Source: an uncultured Collinsella sp. (GTDB lineage: Bacteria; Actinomycetota; Coriobacteriia; Coriobacteriales; Coriobacteriaceae). Taken from it: a DNA stretch of 8,747 nt. The DNA lies in NCBI GenBank assembly GCA_900751665.1, contig CAADSV010000008.1:1-8747 (forward strand), read 5' to 3'. Positions 1 to 7,233 of the stretch are shown piece after piece (the first letter of the stretch is position 1; each line of letters begins with the position of its first letter). Under the pieces are notes generated by a model that worked only from the letters and a program-made list of their open reading frames with translations, ran no database searches and was not told where the DNA came from. Position numbers and translations under genes: made by a program.

Positions 1-1498
1 GATAGTAGCCGCCGTTGGCAAACGTCGCGTAGGCGGCGGCCATCTCGAGCGGCGAGATCGAGCCGGTGCCGAGCGTCATGACGGGAACGTCCTCGATGTT
101 GTCCTTGGCGGGATCGATGCCGAGCTTTTTGACGAGTGAGATGATCTTGCTGTTGCCGACGGCTTCCGCCACCTGGATGTAGCCGGTGTTGGAGGAGTAT
201 GCCGTTGCCTGCTTAAGCGTGATGTTGCCATAGCTATGGTTGGCGTAGTTTTGGACCTCGGTCGTGGTGCCCTTAGCCTTGAGCGGCGAATTGCAGTTGA
301 GGGTGACGTTGGGGTTCATGCCGTTTTGGATGGCGGTTGCCAGCGTAAAGGCCTTAAAGGTGGAGCCGACGGGACGCTTGGCCGTGGCATGGTTTACGTG
401 GTTCTCGTCGGCGTTGTAGTCGTAGCCGCCCACCATGCACTTGATGTAGCCGGTCTTGGGGTCGACGACGACCATGCCCATATCCAGGCCGTCGAGTGAG
501 AGCGTGTCGAGCTGCTGGCGGACGGCATTCTCTGCCACCTGCTGCATCGTGGGGTCGATGGTGGTCTTGACGGTCAGACCGCCCTTAAAGAGCACGTCGG
601 TCGAGAACTCCTGCTCCAGCAGCTGCTTAACATAGGCGACAAAGTAGGGCTGCGAGTATACGTCGACGCCACTGCCCGAAATCTCGGTCACGTTGAGGGT
701 GATGGGCTCGGCCTGTGCGGCATCGTGCTCATTCTGCGTAATGTGGCCCAGGCGCAGCATGTTGTCGAGGACCTTGTTGCGACGGGACAGCGCTAGGTCG
801 GGGTTGACCGTGGGGTCGTACTGCGAAGGCGAGTTGGGAAGGCCGATGAGCAGCGCGGCCTCGCTCAGGGTGAGGTCGGCGGCGCTCTTGGACAGGTAGG
901 TCTCGGCTGCGGCCTCGATGCCGTAGGCGCCGTGACCGTAATAGATGGTGTTGAGGTACATCATGAGGATCTCGTCTTTGGAGTACATGTCCTCCATCTT
1001 GATGGCGATGTAGGCCTCGCGCACCTTACGCTCGATGGTCGAGTCGAACTGCTCCTCCTGCAGGATGGTGTTGCGCACCAGCTGCTGGGTGATAGTCGAG
1101 GCGCCTTCGTGCCCGCCGCCGAGGGTTGCCACCGCAGCACGCGCGATACCCCACAGGTCGATACCGCCGTGCTCGTAGAAGCGCTCGTCCTCGACGTCAA
1201 CGGTGCCCTGCAGCACGTAGGGGGAGACCTCGTCCTTGGTGATGGACTTGCGGTTTTGCGTGTAGAAGCTCGCGATTTTGTTGCCGTTGCAGTCGACGAT
1301 CTCGGTGGGCTCGCTCACCAGATACGCGTTGGCGTCGGTGTAGTCGGGCAGATCGGACAGCCAGCGGTTGACGTTGCCGACCATGCCGATGCCAAATGCC
1401 ACGCCCGCGATAAGCAAAAAGCCCAAAAACGAGAGCAGGATTATGGGCAGGGCATGCGTCTTTGAACGGCTGCGTCCCTGTCGTTGGCGAGGACCCAT
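1..1498 (-). CDS. Class A penicillin-binding protein (GT51 transglycosylase / transpeptidase), partial
   Basis: Bifunctional peptidoglycan synthase of the PBP1A type, which polymerises lipid II and cross-links stem peptides outside the membrane. Only the first 499 residues are in the window; the C-terminus lies beyond base 1, so no stop is seen. A basic cytoplasmic N-terminus (MGPRQRQGRSRSK) precedes one membrane anchor at about residues 17-40. The GT51 domain shows the catalytic motif EDERFYEHGG, with E103, and GASTITQQLVRN at about 132-143. The transpeptidase domain shows PVGSTFK, with nucleophile S379 and K382, and the second motif SSN at 435-437. The third motif (KTG) should lie off the left edge. 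The start at 1498 has GGAGGT six bases upstream (1505-1510). The gene is divergent from the U32 gene. The family is secure; which paralogue it is cannot be told, so no symbol is given. Confidence 0.95.
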   Translation of the reverse strand, partial: MGPRQRQGRSRSKTHALPIILLSFLGFLLIAGVAFGIGMVGNVNRWLSDLPDYTDANAYLVSEPTEIVDCNGNKIASFYTQNRKSITKDEVSPYVLQGTVDVEDERFYEHGGIDLWGIARAAVATLGGGHEGASTITQQLVRNTILQEEQFDSTIERKVREAYIAIKMEDMYSKDEILMMYLNTIYYGHGAYGIEAAAETYLSKSAADLTLSEAALLIGLPNSPSQYDPTVNPDLALSRRNKVLDNMLRLGHITQNEHDAAQAEPITLNVTEISGSGVDVYSQPYFVAYVKQLLEQEFSTDVLFKGGLTVKTTIDPTMQQVAENAVRQQLDTLSLDGLDMGMVVVDPKTGYIKCMVGGYDYNADENHVNHATAKRPVGSTFKAFTLATAIQNGMNPNVTLNCNSPLKAKGTTTEVQNYANHSYGNITLKQATAYSSNTGYIQVAEAVGNSKIISLVKKLGIDPAKDNIEDVPVMTLGTGSISPLEMAAAYATFANGGYY

Positions 1499-1660
1499 AT
1501 ATTGACCTCCAGGTATGTCGTGCCGGACGGTGGATGTGCCGTCGGGGCAGGATGGACATAAGTTATTACACGATAAACCAAACGGGGCGCGCGAGGCCTC
1601 GTGTATGCTGGAAGACGGCATTTTTCAGAGTGAATGCATACCTTGGTAAGGAGTTTGTCG
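1499..1660. promoter_or_regulatory. Divergent intergenic region between the PBP and U32 genes
   Basis: This spacer must carry promoters for both flanking genes, because they are transcribed away from each other. It is more AT-rich than the coding DNA around 1560-1580 and 1604-1640. A possible -10 for the rightward gene is TATGCT at 1604-1609, without a convincing -35. For the leftward gene only weak TTTGGT-like and TAATAA-like stretches are visible on the minus strand near 1560-1580. A perfect 10-base palindrome, CGAGGCCTCG, lies at 1592-1601 just ahead of the putative rightward -10 and could be an operator, but there is only one copy. The divergence is seen; the promoter calls are inference. 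Confidence 0.35.
1648..1653 (+). promoter_or_regulatory. Shine-Dalgarno site fixing the start of the U32 gene
   Basis: AAGGAG stands seven bases before ATG 1661. The upstream in-frame ATG at 1634 has no comparable site and would place this SD inside the coding sequence, so 1661 is preferred. Confidence 0.8.
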
Positions 1661-3619
1661 ATGGCGATTCGGACGATGGGGCCGAGCAGACAATACGAGA
1701 CTGGATTGGATGCTGCCGGCACGGCGCTGCCCGAGCTGCTGGCGCCGGCGGGCGGGCTCGACCAGATGCTTGCGGCCATCGCCGCGGGTGCCGATGCCAT
1801 CTATGCGGGGTTGGGCGGCTTTAACGCCCGTGTGAGCGCCCATGGCTTTACGGATGACGAGTTTGCGCGCGGCTGCGCCGTGGCGCATGCCCATGGCGTG
1901 CGTGTGTACGTGACGCTCAACGTGTTCGTGTTTGACGATGAGTTGTCCGACGCGGTGGCGTTGGGAGCTCATGCGCTGGGGCTGGGCGCCGATGCTCTGA
2001 TTGTCGCCGATGCCGGGTTGGCCTGCGCGCTGCGCGCGGCGATTCCCGGGGTCGAGATTCACCTGTCCACGCAGGCGGGCGTTCATAGCGAAGGTGCCGT
2101 GCGGCTTGCCACCGATGAGCTGGGGGTTGAGCGCGTGACGACGGCACGCGAGCTGACGGTCGACGAGATTGCGGCGCTATGTGCCACGGGCGTGCCCATC
2201 GAGGTATTCTGCCACGGTGCGATTTGCATCGGATATTCGGGGGCGTGCGAGTTCTCGGCCCTGCGGCGTGGGCGCTCTGCGATGCGCGGTGATTGCACAC
2301 AGCCGTGCCGTCTGGCGTACGACCTAGTGGACGAGGCGGGACAGAGCGTTGTCGCCGTCGAGGGAGATCGCCTGCTGTGTCCGCGCGACTATCTGGGTAT
2401 TGCGCATCTGCCCGAGCTTGTAGATGCTGGCGTGGCGTCGCTCAAGATCGAGGGGCGCATGAAGAACCCCGATTACGTATTCAACGTGGTGCGGGTGTGG
2501 CGCCGGGCACTCGATATGCTGTGCGACGGCGCGTGGAACCCCGGTGCCGTGGAAGAGCTTGAGCGCGAGCTGGGCCGGTCGTTTAACCGTGGGTTTACCG
2601 ACGCGTATCTGCGGGGGCGTTCGGGCGACGAGCTTATGAGCTTTGAGCGCGCAATTAACCAGGGCGTGCGCGTGGGACGCTTGGTCGCTGTGGGCCACGA
2701 AGAGGTGACCGTTGAGCTCGACGCCGCCGTGGCGGCGGGTGACACGCTCGAGATTCGGTTCTATCCGGGTGTCGACGCGCGTCCCGATGTGCCCAAGCGC
2801 TGGCCGCAGGTGCCCTGCCCGGTGGATGCCGCAGCGGGGAAGCGCGTCGTCGTGCATTGCAAGCGTAAGGTGGACACGGGCTGCGAGGTGTACCTGATTC
2901 GCAGCGCCGGCGTGTTGGATCAGACGGCGGCGGTGTTGGAGCGCATGCGGGCCGAGGCGGATGCGATTGCGCCCGTTGCGCGTGCCGTTGAGGTGCTGCC
3001 CTTTGAGGACGTTGCGGTGGATGGCGGTGCGTCGGCGGAGTTGGTGGAGTGCGCGGTTCCCGCTCGCATGGTTTTTGCTTGGCAGCTGATAGATACCGAC
3101 CCGCGCGGAGAACTCGATTTGTCCGACGCCGTTGTGGTGCTTGACGAGGTGTGCCGCACGGGTGACGCTGACCGGACCCGCTCGCTGATGCAGCGTGCCG
3201 GGCGCGTCGTCTGCCGCAACCTGGGACAGGTGGTGATCGCTCGCGAGCTGGGCGTGACGTTTGACGTGGCGGCGCCGGTGTTCTGCGCGAATCGGGCCAC
3301 GCTTGCCTGGCTGCGCGAACTCGGTGCGGGGCGGGTGTACTTGCCGGCCGAGTTGCTCGGCAATGATGCGGAGCGTATTGCCGAACTGGCTGCTGAACCC
3401 GGCGTCTGGGGTCCGGTCGACGCCGCCCGTCCCGAGCTCATGGTGTGCGAGCACTGCCTGCTGACCGCCGAGGGCGTCTGCGCTACCGATGCGACGGGAC
3501 AGGTCCGTTGCCGCGACTGCTTGCGTCGTCGGCAGGTACGCTATCTGGTCGAGCGTGACGGTACACGTTTGCCAGTTGCCATTGACGCATGCGGCAGGAC
3601 GAGGATTTTCCTGTCGTAG
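1661..3619 (+). CDS. U32-family protein, long RlhA/YdcP-like form (probable RNA hydroxylation enzyme)
   Basis: 652 residues from ATG 1661, chosen for its AAGGAG. This is close to the length of E. coli RlhA (YdcP), which is needed for 23S rRNA C2501 hydroxylation; shorter relatives (TrhP/YegQ) act in tRNA wobble-uridine hydroxylation. Many family members are annotated as peptidase or collagenase, but the characterised E. coli ones are Fe-S proteins of RNA or quinone modification. The N-terminal TIM-barrel part begins with PELLAPAGGLDQMLAAI at 24-40. The U32 signature EVFCHGAICIGYSGACEFS is at 181-199, followed by GDCTQPCR at 210-217. C189, C196, C212 or C216, and perhaps C240, are candidate cluster ligands. 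A second cysteine set (C596, C599, C607, C617, C620) near the C-terminus looks like a metal-binding knuckle. No signal peptide or membrane segment is seen, so it is cytosolic. It lies 96 bp upstream of tyrS in the same direction. The family is secure; the exact substrate is inferred. Confidence 0.9.
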   Translation: MAIRTMGPSRQYETGLDAAGTALPELLAPAGGLDQMLAAIAAGADAIYAGLGGFNARVSAHGFTDDEFARGCAVAHAHGVRVYVTLNVFVFDDELSDAVALGAHALGLGADALIVADAGLACALRAAIPGVEIHLSTQAGVHSEGAVRLATDELGVERVTTARELTVDEIAALCATGVPIEVFCHGAICIGYSGACEFSALRRGRSAMRGDCTQPCRLAYDLVDEAGQSVVAVEGDRLLCPRDYLGIAHLPELVDAGVASLKIEGRMKNPDYVFNVVRVWRRALDMLCDGAWNPGAVEELERELGRSFNRGFTDAYLRGRSGDELMSFERAINQGVRVGRLVAVGHEEVTVELDAAVAAGDTLEIRFYPGVDARPDVPKRWPQVPCPVDAAAGKRVVVHCKRKVDTGCEVYLIRSAGVLDQTAAVLERMRAEADAIAPVARAVEVLPFEDVAVDGGASAELVECAVPARMVFAWQLIDTDPRGELDLSDAVVVLDEVCRTGDADRTRSLMQRAGRVVCRNLGQVVIARELGVTFDVAAPVFCANRATLAWLRELGAGRVYLPAELLGNDAERIAELAAEPGVWGPVDAARPELMVCEHCLLTAEGVCATDATGQVRCRDCLRRRQVRYLVERDGTRLPVAIDACGRTRIFLS

Positions 3620-3690
3620 GTGCCGCGTCGCGTCAGTTTGTTATCATGTGAGAGTTTATGGACTTCCAGCACCGCCGTATCCGGTGAGGG

Positions 3691-3708
3691 TGCTATAGCA
3701 AAAGGAGG
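3691..3708 (+). promoter_or_regulatory. tyrS Shine-Dalgarno site preceded by a 10-base palindrome
   Basis: AAAGGAGG at 3701-3708 sits seven bases before ATG 3716 and is a near-perfect anti-16S match. It decides the tyrS start against the in-frame GTG at 3620, which directly abuts the U32 stop and has no ribosome binding site. Immediately before it, 3691-3700 is the perfect palindrome TGCTATAGCA. The palindrome could be a small hairpin, an operator, or just part of a -10-like TATAGC; nothing else supports a function. Confidence 0.75.
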
Positions 3709-3715
3709 ATACCCA

Positions 3716-4927
3716 ATGCTGTCTGTTGACGAGCAAATGCGTATCATCACCTCGGGCGCCGCGCAGATCGTTCCCGAGGCCGACCTTCGCAAGAAGCTTG
3801 AGAAGGGCGAGCCCCTCAACATCAAGCTCGGCGTCGACCCCACCAGCCCCGACCTGCACCTGGGCCATGCCGTGCCGCTGCGCAAGATGCGCCAGTTCCA
3901 GGACCTGGGCCACAACGTCACCCTCATCATCGGCAACGGTACCGCGCTGATCGGCGATCCCTCGGGCAAGAACTCCACCCGTCCGCAGCTTTCGCAGGAG
4001 CAGATCGAGGCCAATGCCGAGACCTACGTGAGCCAGGCCATGAAGATCCTGGATCCCGAGAAGACCACCATCGTGCACAACGGTGACTGGATCCTTTCGA
4101 TGGATCTGGCCGGTCTGCTGCAGGTGTGCTCCAAGTTCACCGTCGCCCGCATCCTTGAGCGCGACGACTTTACCAAGCGCTACCAGTCTCAGACGCCGAT
4201 CGCCCTGCATGAGTTCCTGTATCCCGTGATGCAGGCCTTTGACTCCGTGCAGATCAAGGCCGACGTGGAGATGGGCGGCACCGATCAGCTCTTCAACCTG
4301 CTCGCCGGCCGTGAGCTCATGGAGAAGATGGGCATGGAGCCGCAGATCGCGCTCACCATGCCGCTGCTCGAGGGCACCGACGGCGTACGCAAGATGTCCA
4401 AGTCCTATGGCAACTACATCGGCCTGACCGACGCGCCCAAGGATATGTTCGGCAAGACCATGTCCATCCCCGACGAGATGATCGGCAAGTACTACCGCCT
4501 GGCGAGCTCGCTCACTCCGGCCGAGGTCGACAAGATCGACGCTGCCCTGGCCGATGGCTCTGCCGATCCCTATGAGCTCAAGCGCGCTCTGGGCCGCGAC
4601 CTGTGCGACACCTACCACGGCGCCGGTGCCGGCGACGAGGCTCAGGCCGAGTTCGACCGCGTGTTCAAGGAGGGCCAGCTTGCCGACTTCCCCGAGAAGC
4701 ACGTTGATCTGACTGTTAACGACGAGGGCCAGATCTACCTCGCAGGCCTGCTTAAGGACCTGGGCCTTTCGGCGAGCGCCGGCCAGGCCCGTCGCGATAT
4801 CGACGGCGGCGGCGTCAAGATCAACGGCAAGGCCGTGGCTCCCAAGAGCTACAACATCGATCCGAGCGCCCTCAAGCTGGGCGACACCCTCTCCGTAGGC
4901 AAGCGCAAGGGCTTTAAATTGGTCTAA
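3716..4927 (+). CDS. tyrS: Tyrosyl-tRNA synthetase
   Basis: Cytosolic class I aminoacyl-tRNA synthetase that charges tRNA-Tyr with tyrosine using ATP. It has 403 residues from ATG 3716, a normal length for the bacterial enzyme. The Rossmann catalytic domain carries the HIGH-type motif HLGH at 48-51 (in GVDPTSPDLHLGHAVPL) and the second signature KMSKS at 226-230. Between them are LERDDFTKRY at about 147-156 and MGGTDQLFNL at 186-195, part of the tyrosine and tRNA binding region. A C-terminal S4 RNA-binding domain spans about 340-400. The sequence resembles the TyrZ-like branch more than the classic Bacillus TyrS. Codons end almost always in C or G, more strictly than in the U32 gene upstream, which fits high expression. 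There is no room for a T-box leader. A terminator follows 27 bases after the stop. Confidence 0.98.
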   Translation: MLSVDEQMRIITSGAAQIVPEADLRKKLEKGEPLNIKLGVDPTSPDLHLGHAVPLRKMRQFQDLGHNVTLIIGNGTALIGDPSGKNSTRPQLSQEQIEANAETYVSQAMKILDPEKTTIVHNGDWILSMDLAGLLQVCSKFTVARILERDDFTKRYQSQTPIALHEFLYPVMQAFDSVQIKADVEMGGTDQLFNLLAGRELMEKMGMEPQIALTMPLLEGTDGVRKMSKSYGNYIGLTDAPKDMFGKTMSIPDEMIGKYYRLASSLTPAEVDKIDAALADGSADPYELKRALGRDLCDTYHGAGAGDEAQAEFDRVFKEGQLADFPEKHVDLTVNDEGQIYLAGLLKDLGLSASAGQARRDIDGGGVKINGKAVAPKSYNIDPSALKLGDTLSVGKRKGFKLV

Positions 4928-4954
4928 CGAGCAAGTCGACCTCACAAGTGCAAC

Positions 4955-4989
4955 AAGGCCGCAGCCGGGATTCCCGACTGCGGCCTTTT
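4955..4989 (+). terminator. Rho-independent terminator after tyrS
   Basis: AAGGCCGCAG at 4955-4964 pairs perfectly with CTGCGGCCTT at 4978-4987. An inner CGGGA/TCCCG pairing (4966-4970 with 4972-4976) tightens the loop, and the last four stem and tail bases are TTTT (4986-4989). The tail is short but the stem is very stable. It begins 27 bases after the tyrS stop and points rightward. Confidence 0.88.
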
Positions 4990-4990
4990 G

Positions 4991-5062
4991 AGTTGCGGTG
5001 AAATAGTTCCTAAAAATGCCATACGGGCGCCCAGGCAGGAACTATTCCACCGCAACTTTTTT
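4991..5062 (+). repeat. Long inverted repeat with T6 tail (second terminator or palindromic repeat element)
   Basis: Arms 4991-5011 and 5037-5057 are 21 bases each and complementary at 20 positions; the one mismatch is A5001 opposite C5047. The 25-base loop (5012-5036) contains AAAAA and the palindrome GGGCGCCC at 5025-5032. Ts run from 5057 to 5062, so in RNA this would act as a strong terminator. It starts one base after the first tyrS terminator and is much longer than needed for termination, so it may instead be a dispersed palindromic element. The structure is seen; the role is inferred. Confidence 0.75.
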
Positions 5063-5111
5063 CTCCGTCCCCAAGGGATCATTTGGCGGTGCCGTTAAGC
5101 GGAGAGGCGTA

Positions 5112-5139
5112 TTGTTGACCCATCGTTTGGGCATACAAT
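5112..5139 (+). promoter_or_regulatory. Possible promoter of ade
   Basis: TACAAT at 5134-5139 is a good -10 candidate. TTGTTG at 5112-5117, 16 bases upstream, is a weak -35; the better-looking TTGACC at 5115-5120 is only 13 bases away. The transcript would have a leader of about 60 bases. The leader holds CTGCGG (5153-5158) able to pair with CCGCAG (5175-5180), and an alternative pairing of GCGG 5155-5158 with CCGC 5170-5173. This is a modest prediction. Confidence 0.35.
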
Positions 5140-5206
5140 TGCTATTGGCTTGCTGCGGTGAAGGCTCGTCCGCTCCGCAGTTATTTCTACAGTTAAAGGA
5201 GTATGT

Positions 5207-7027
5207 ATGTCCGTTGAGGTCATGAGGTCCGTGATCGATGCAGCCGAGGGCCGCGTGCCCGTCGACACGCTGTTTACCAATGCGCAGATTGTCGACGTGT
5301 ACGGTCAGCGCGTGGCGCCCGGTAGCGTTGCCGTCAAGGACGGCGTAATCGTCGGCGTGCTCTACGACGGTCGCGACGATGCCGCCGGCACCTATGAGGC
5401 GACCGAGGTCATTGACTGCCAGGGTCGCTATATCGCCCCCGGCTTTATCGACGGACATCTGCATATCGAGTCCTCGAACATCCGTCCCGCCGAGTATGCG
5501 CGCATGGCGGCGACGCGCGGCACCACCACTGCCATTGCCGACAGCCACGAGATCGCCAATGTTTCCGGCCTGGACGGCCTGCGCTTTATGATCGAGGACG
5601 GCCGTCGCGCGCCCATTTCCATCAAGTACATGATGCCCTCGTGCGTGCCCGCACTGCCCGATGAACAGGCGGGCGCTGTGATTACCGCCGCTGACATGCA
5701 GGCGTTTTTTGCCGAGCATCCGGGCGATGTCTTTGGTCTGGGCGAAATGATGAACCTGCCGGGTGTCTTTATGGCCGACCCCGAGACCTGTGCTCGCATC
5801 GATGCTGCCAACCAGACGCCGTCCAAGCAGGTCGACGGCCATGCGCCGCTCGTTGCCGGCAAGGACCTCAATGCCTATGCCGCGGCGGGCATTATCGCCG
5901 ACCACGAGTCGACGATTCCCGAGGAGGCGCTCGACAAGCTATCTCGCGGCATGTATGTGATGCTGCGCGAAGGCACGTGCAGCCATGACCTGGCTAACCT
6001 GTCGCCGATGCTGCTGGAAAACCCCGCCCGTGCCCGCCGCTGCTGTTTTGCGACCGATGACCGCGCTCCCTCCGACGCGCTTTCGACCGGTATGATCGAC
6101 AATGCCTGCCGCGTGGCTATCGAGGCCGGTATTGACCCCGTGGTTGCCATCTCTATGGCGTCCCTGTCCACGGCCGAGGCATTTGGCCTGGACCACGGTT
6201 GCCGCGACCCGCACGAGCTGCGTGGTGCGATTGCCCCGGGCAAGCGTGCCGACCTGCTGGTGCTCAATGACCTGACGTTTGCCACGGCTCCGCATCGCGT
6301 ATATGCCGCCGGTGCTCTGGTGGCGCAGGACGGCACCTTTGTGGGCGAGATCGCACCTGAGACGGCCGATGTCGCCTCTCTTGCCGATGAGCTGCGTGCT
6401 TCCGTTAAGCTGCCGAAGCTTTCGCTCGACGTATTCGATTATGCCTTTAAGCCGGGCGAGGCCGTTATCGATGTTATCCCGGGTATGGCTATCACGGGTA
6501 TGGCCCGCCCCGAGAGCGCCGAGGACTTGCGTCGCATTATGCTTATCGAGCGCCATGGCCGCGGCGTGTCGCTGCAGGCCGAGGGCGTCGACGGCGACGG
6601 CCCCGCTGGCCTGGGCCTGGTTGGCAAGCATATCGGTCGCGGCTGGGGGCGTGGCTTTACCATCACCGGTGGTGCCATTGCCTCCACGATCGGCCACGAC
6701 TCGCACAACGTGTGCGTGGTGGGCGACAACGCTGCCGATATGATGACTGCCGTTGAGGCCGTGGGCCAGGGCGGCCACGTGCTGGTGCGCAACGGCGAGG
6801 TCGTGGCGCGCATTCCGCTGGCGCTCGGTGGCCTGATGAGCGAGGGCACGGCCGAGGACGTTGCCGCGCAGCACGATGACTTTATGGTCAAGGCGCGCGC
6901 CATGGGTATTGAGCCGCCGCTCGACCCCATCATGGGCATCATCTTCCTGCCCCTGCCGGTCATCCCGACGCTCCGCATCCGCCCCGAGGGCATGTTCGAC
7001 GTTACAACCTTCACCTACGCCGACTAG
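5207..7027 (+). CDS. ade: Adenine deaminase
   Basis: Hydrolyses adenine to hypoxanthine and ammonia in purine salvage; a cytosolic metal-dependent amidohydrolase. It has 606 residues, slightly longer than the ~588 of E. coli Ade. ATG 5207 has AAGGAG five bases upstream (5196-5201); the overlapping ATG at 5203 is out of frame and soon stops. Metal-site motifs run in the family order: PGFIDGHLHIESS (H84, H86), ADSHEIANV (H114, E115), GLGEMMN (E180), DGHAPLVAGKDLNAY (H212), ADHES (H233) and FATDDRAPSD (D284, D285). GAIAPGKRADLLVLNDL closes the barrel. The C-terminal Ade-specific domain shows GHDSHNVCVVG, a GGLMSE stretch and FLPLPVIPTLR near the end. The last codon and the stop fall inside a repeat copy (7021-7044). 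It is probably transcribed alone, since terminator-like hairpins lie on both sides. Confidence 0.97.
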   Translation: MSVEVMRSVIDAAEGRVPVDTLFTNAQIVDVYGQRVAPGSVAVKDGVIVGVLYDGRDDAAGTYEATEVIDCQGRYIAPGFIDGHLHIESSNIRPAEYARMAATRGTTTAIADSHEIANVSGLDGLRFMIEDGRRAPISIKYMMPSCVPALPDEQAGAVITAADMQAFFAEHPGDVFGLGEMMNLPGVFMADPETCARIDAANQTPSKQVDGHAPLVAGKDLNAYAAAGIIADHESTIPEEALDKLSRGMYVMLREGTCSHDLANLSPMLLENPARARRCCFATDDRAPSDALSTGMIDNACRVAIEAGIDPVVAISMASLSTAEAFGLDHGCRDPHELRGAIAPGKRADLLVLNDLTFATAPHRVYAAGALVAQDGTFVGEIAPETADVASLADELRASVKLPKLSLDVFDYAFKPGEAVIDVIPGMAITGMARPESAEDLRRIMLIERHGRGVSLQAEGVDGDGPAGLGLVGKHIGRGWGRGFTITGGAIASTIGHDSHNVCVVGDNAADMMTAVEAVGQGGHVLVRNGEVVARIPLALGGLMSEGTAEDVAAQHDDFMVKARAMGIEPPLDPIMGIIFLPLPVIPTLRIRPEGMFDVTTFTYAD

Positions 7028-7071
7028 TCATCGGGGACGTTCTTAAACGACTAGTCATTGGGGACGCTCTT
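7021..7071 (+). repeat. Tandem 24-bp repeat overlapping the end of ade
   Basis: Two direct copies, 7021-7044 and 7048-7071, differ at two positions and are offset by 27 bases. Each has the palindrome GACTAGTC followed by CAT, then C or T, and GGGGACG, with TTCTT or CTCTT. The first copy supplies the last codon (GAC) and stop (TAG) of ade. The core GGGGACGTTC recurs at 8039-8048 beyond the HAD gene. Confidence 0.8.
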
Positions 7072-7134
7072 TGGCGGGCTGCCTGACGCCGCGACCGTAG
7101 GGCCTCTGGCATGTGTGAGCTATTTGCCAGGTCC

Positions 7135-7163
7135 TTGTAACGTTTACGCCCGCGGAGTCTTAT
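7135..7163 (+). promoter_or_regulatory. Possible promoter of the HAD hydrolase gene
   Basis: TTGTAA (7135-7140) and TCTTAT (7158-7163) are separated by 17 bases, and each matches the sigma-70-type consensus at four of six positions. Transcription would begin near 7169-7171, within the left arm of the leader hairpin described next. If so, the exact start site would decide how complete that hairpin is. Confidence 0.35.
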
Positions 7164-7165
7164 TT

Positions 7166-7231
7166 GAGCTCCCTTTGGGTACGTTGGAATCGGATACGCG
7201 TTCGATTCCAACAAGCCCGAAGGGAGCTTTT
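7166..7231 (+). promoter_or_regulatory. Leader hairpin sequestering the HAD gene's Shine-Dalgarno; also terminator-like
   Basis: AGCTCCCTT (7167-7175) pairs with AAGGGAGCT (7220-7228). Next come TGGGT (7176-7180) with GCCCG (7215-7219), including two G-U pairs, a 2x2 internal loop, and a perfect 10-bp stem GTTGGAATCG (7183-7192) / CGATTCCAAC (7203-7212) with a 10-base loop. That makes about 24 pairs. The right outer arm contains AAGGGAG (7220-7226), the only plausible ribosome binding site for ATG 7234, seven bases on. Four Ts (7228-7231) follow the arm, so the same hairpin could end transcripts from ade. The pairing is direct observation; the regulatory role is inference. Confidence 0.65.
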
Positions 7232-7233
7232 CT

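Noticed and set aside
932..1465. 177-residue plus-strand open frame
   Set aside because: It lies opposite the penicillin-binding protein, whose catalytic GT51 motifs are encoded on the minus strand here.
2324..3454. 376-residue open frame antisense to the U32 gene
   Set aside because: His/Arg/Ala-rich shadow with no ribosome binding site or domain; the plus-strand frame is a clear family member.
3620..3715. Extension of tyrS to GTG 3620, adding 32 residues
   Set aside because: The added residues match no TyrRS N-terminus, the GTG lacks an SD, and ATG 3716 has an excellent AAAGGAGG.
3620..3715. T-box leader controlling tyrS
   Set aside because: Only 96 bases separate the U32 stop from the tyrS start, and there is no T-box sequence or terminator/antiterminator pair.
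3656..4945. 429-residue open frame antisense to tyrS
   Set aside because: Its protein is low-complexity (rich in L, G, V, A, H) with no family motif. It arises because tyrS has almost only C/G-ending codons, which keep the opposite strand free of stops.
5063..5206. Purine riboswitch ahead of ade
   Set aside because: I could not find the conserved junction and loop sequences of the purine aptamer; only short stems are present.
5939..6874. 311-residue open frame antisense to ade
   Set aside because: Shadow of a GC-rich gene; ade carries every family motif across this interval.
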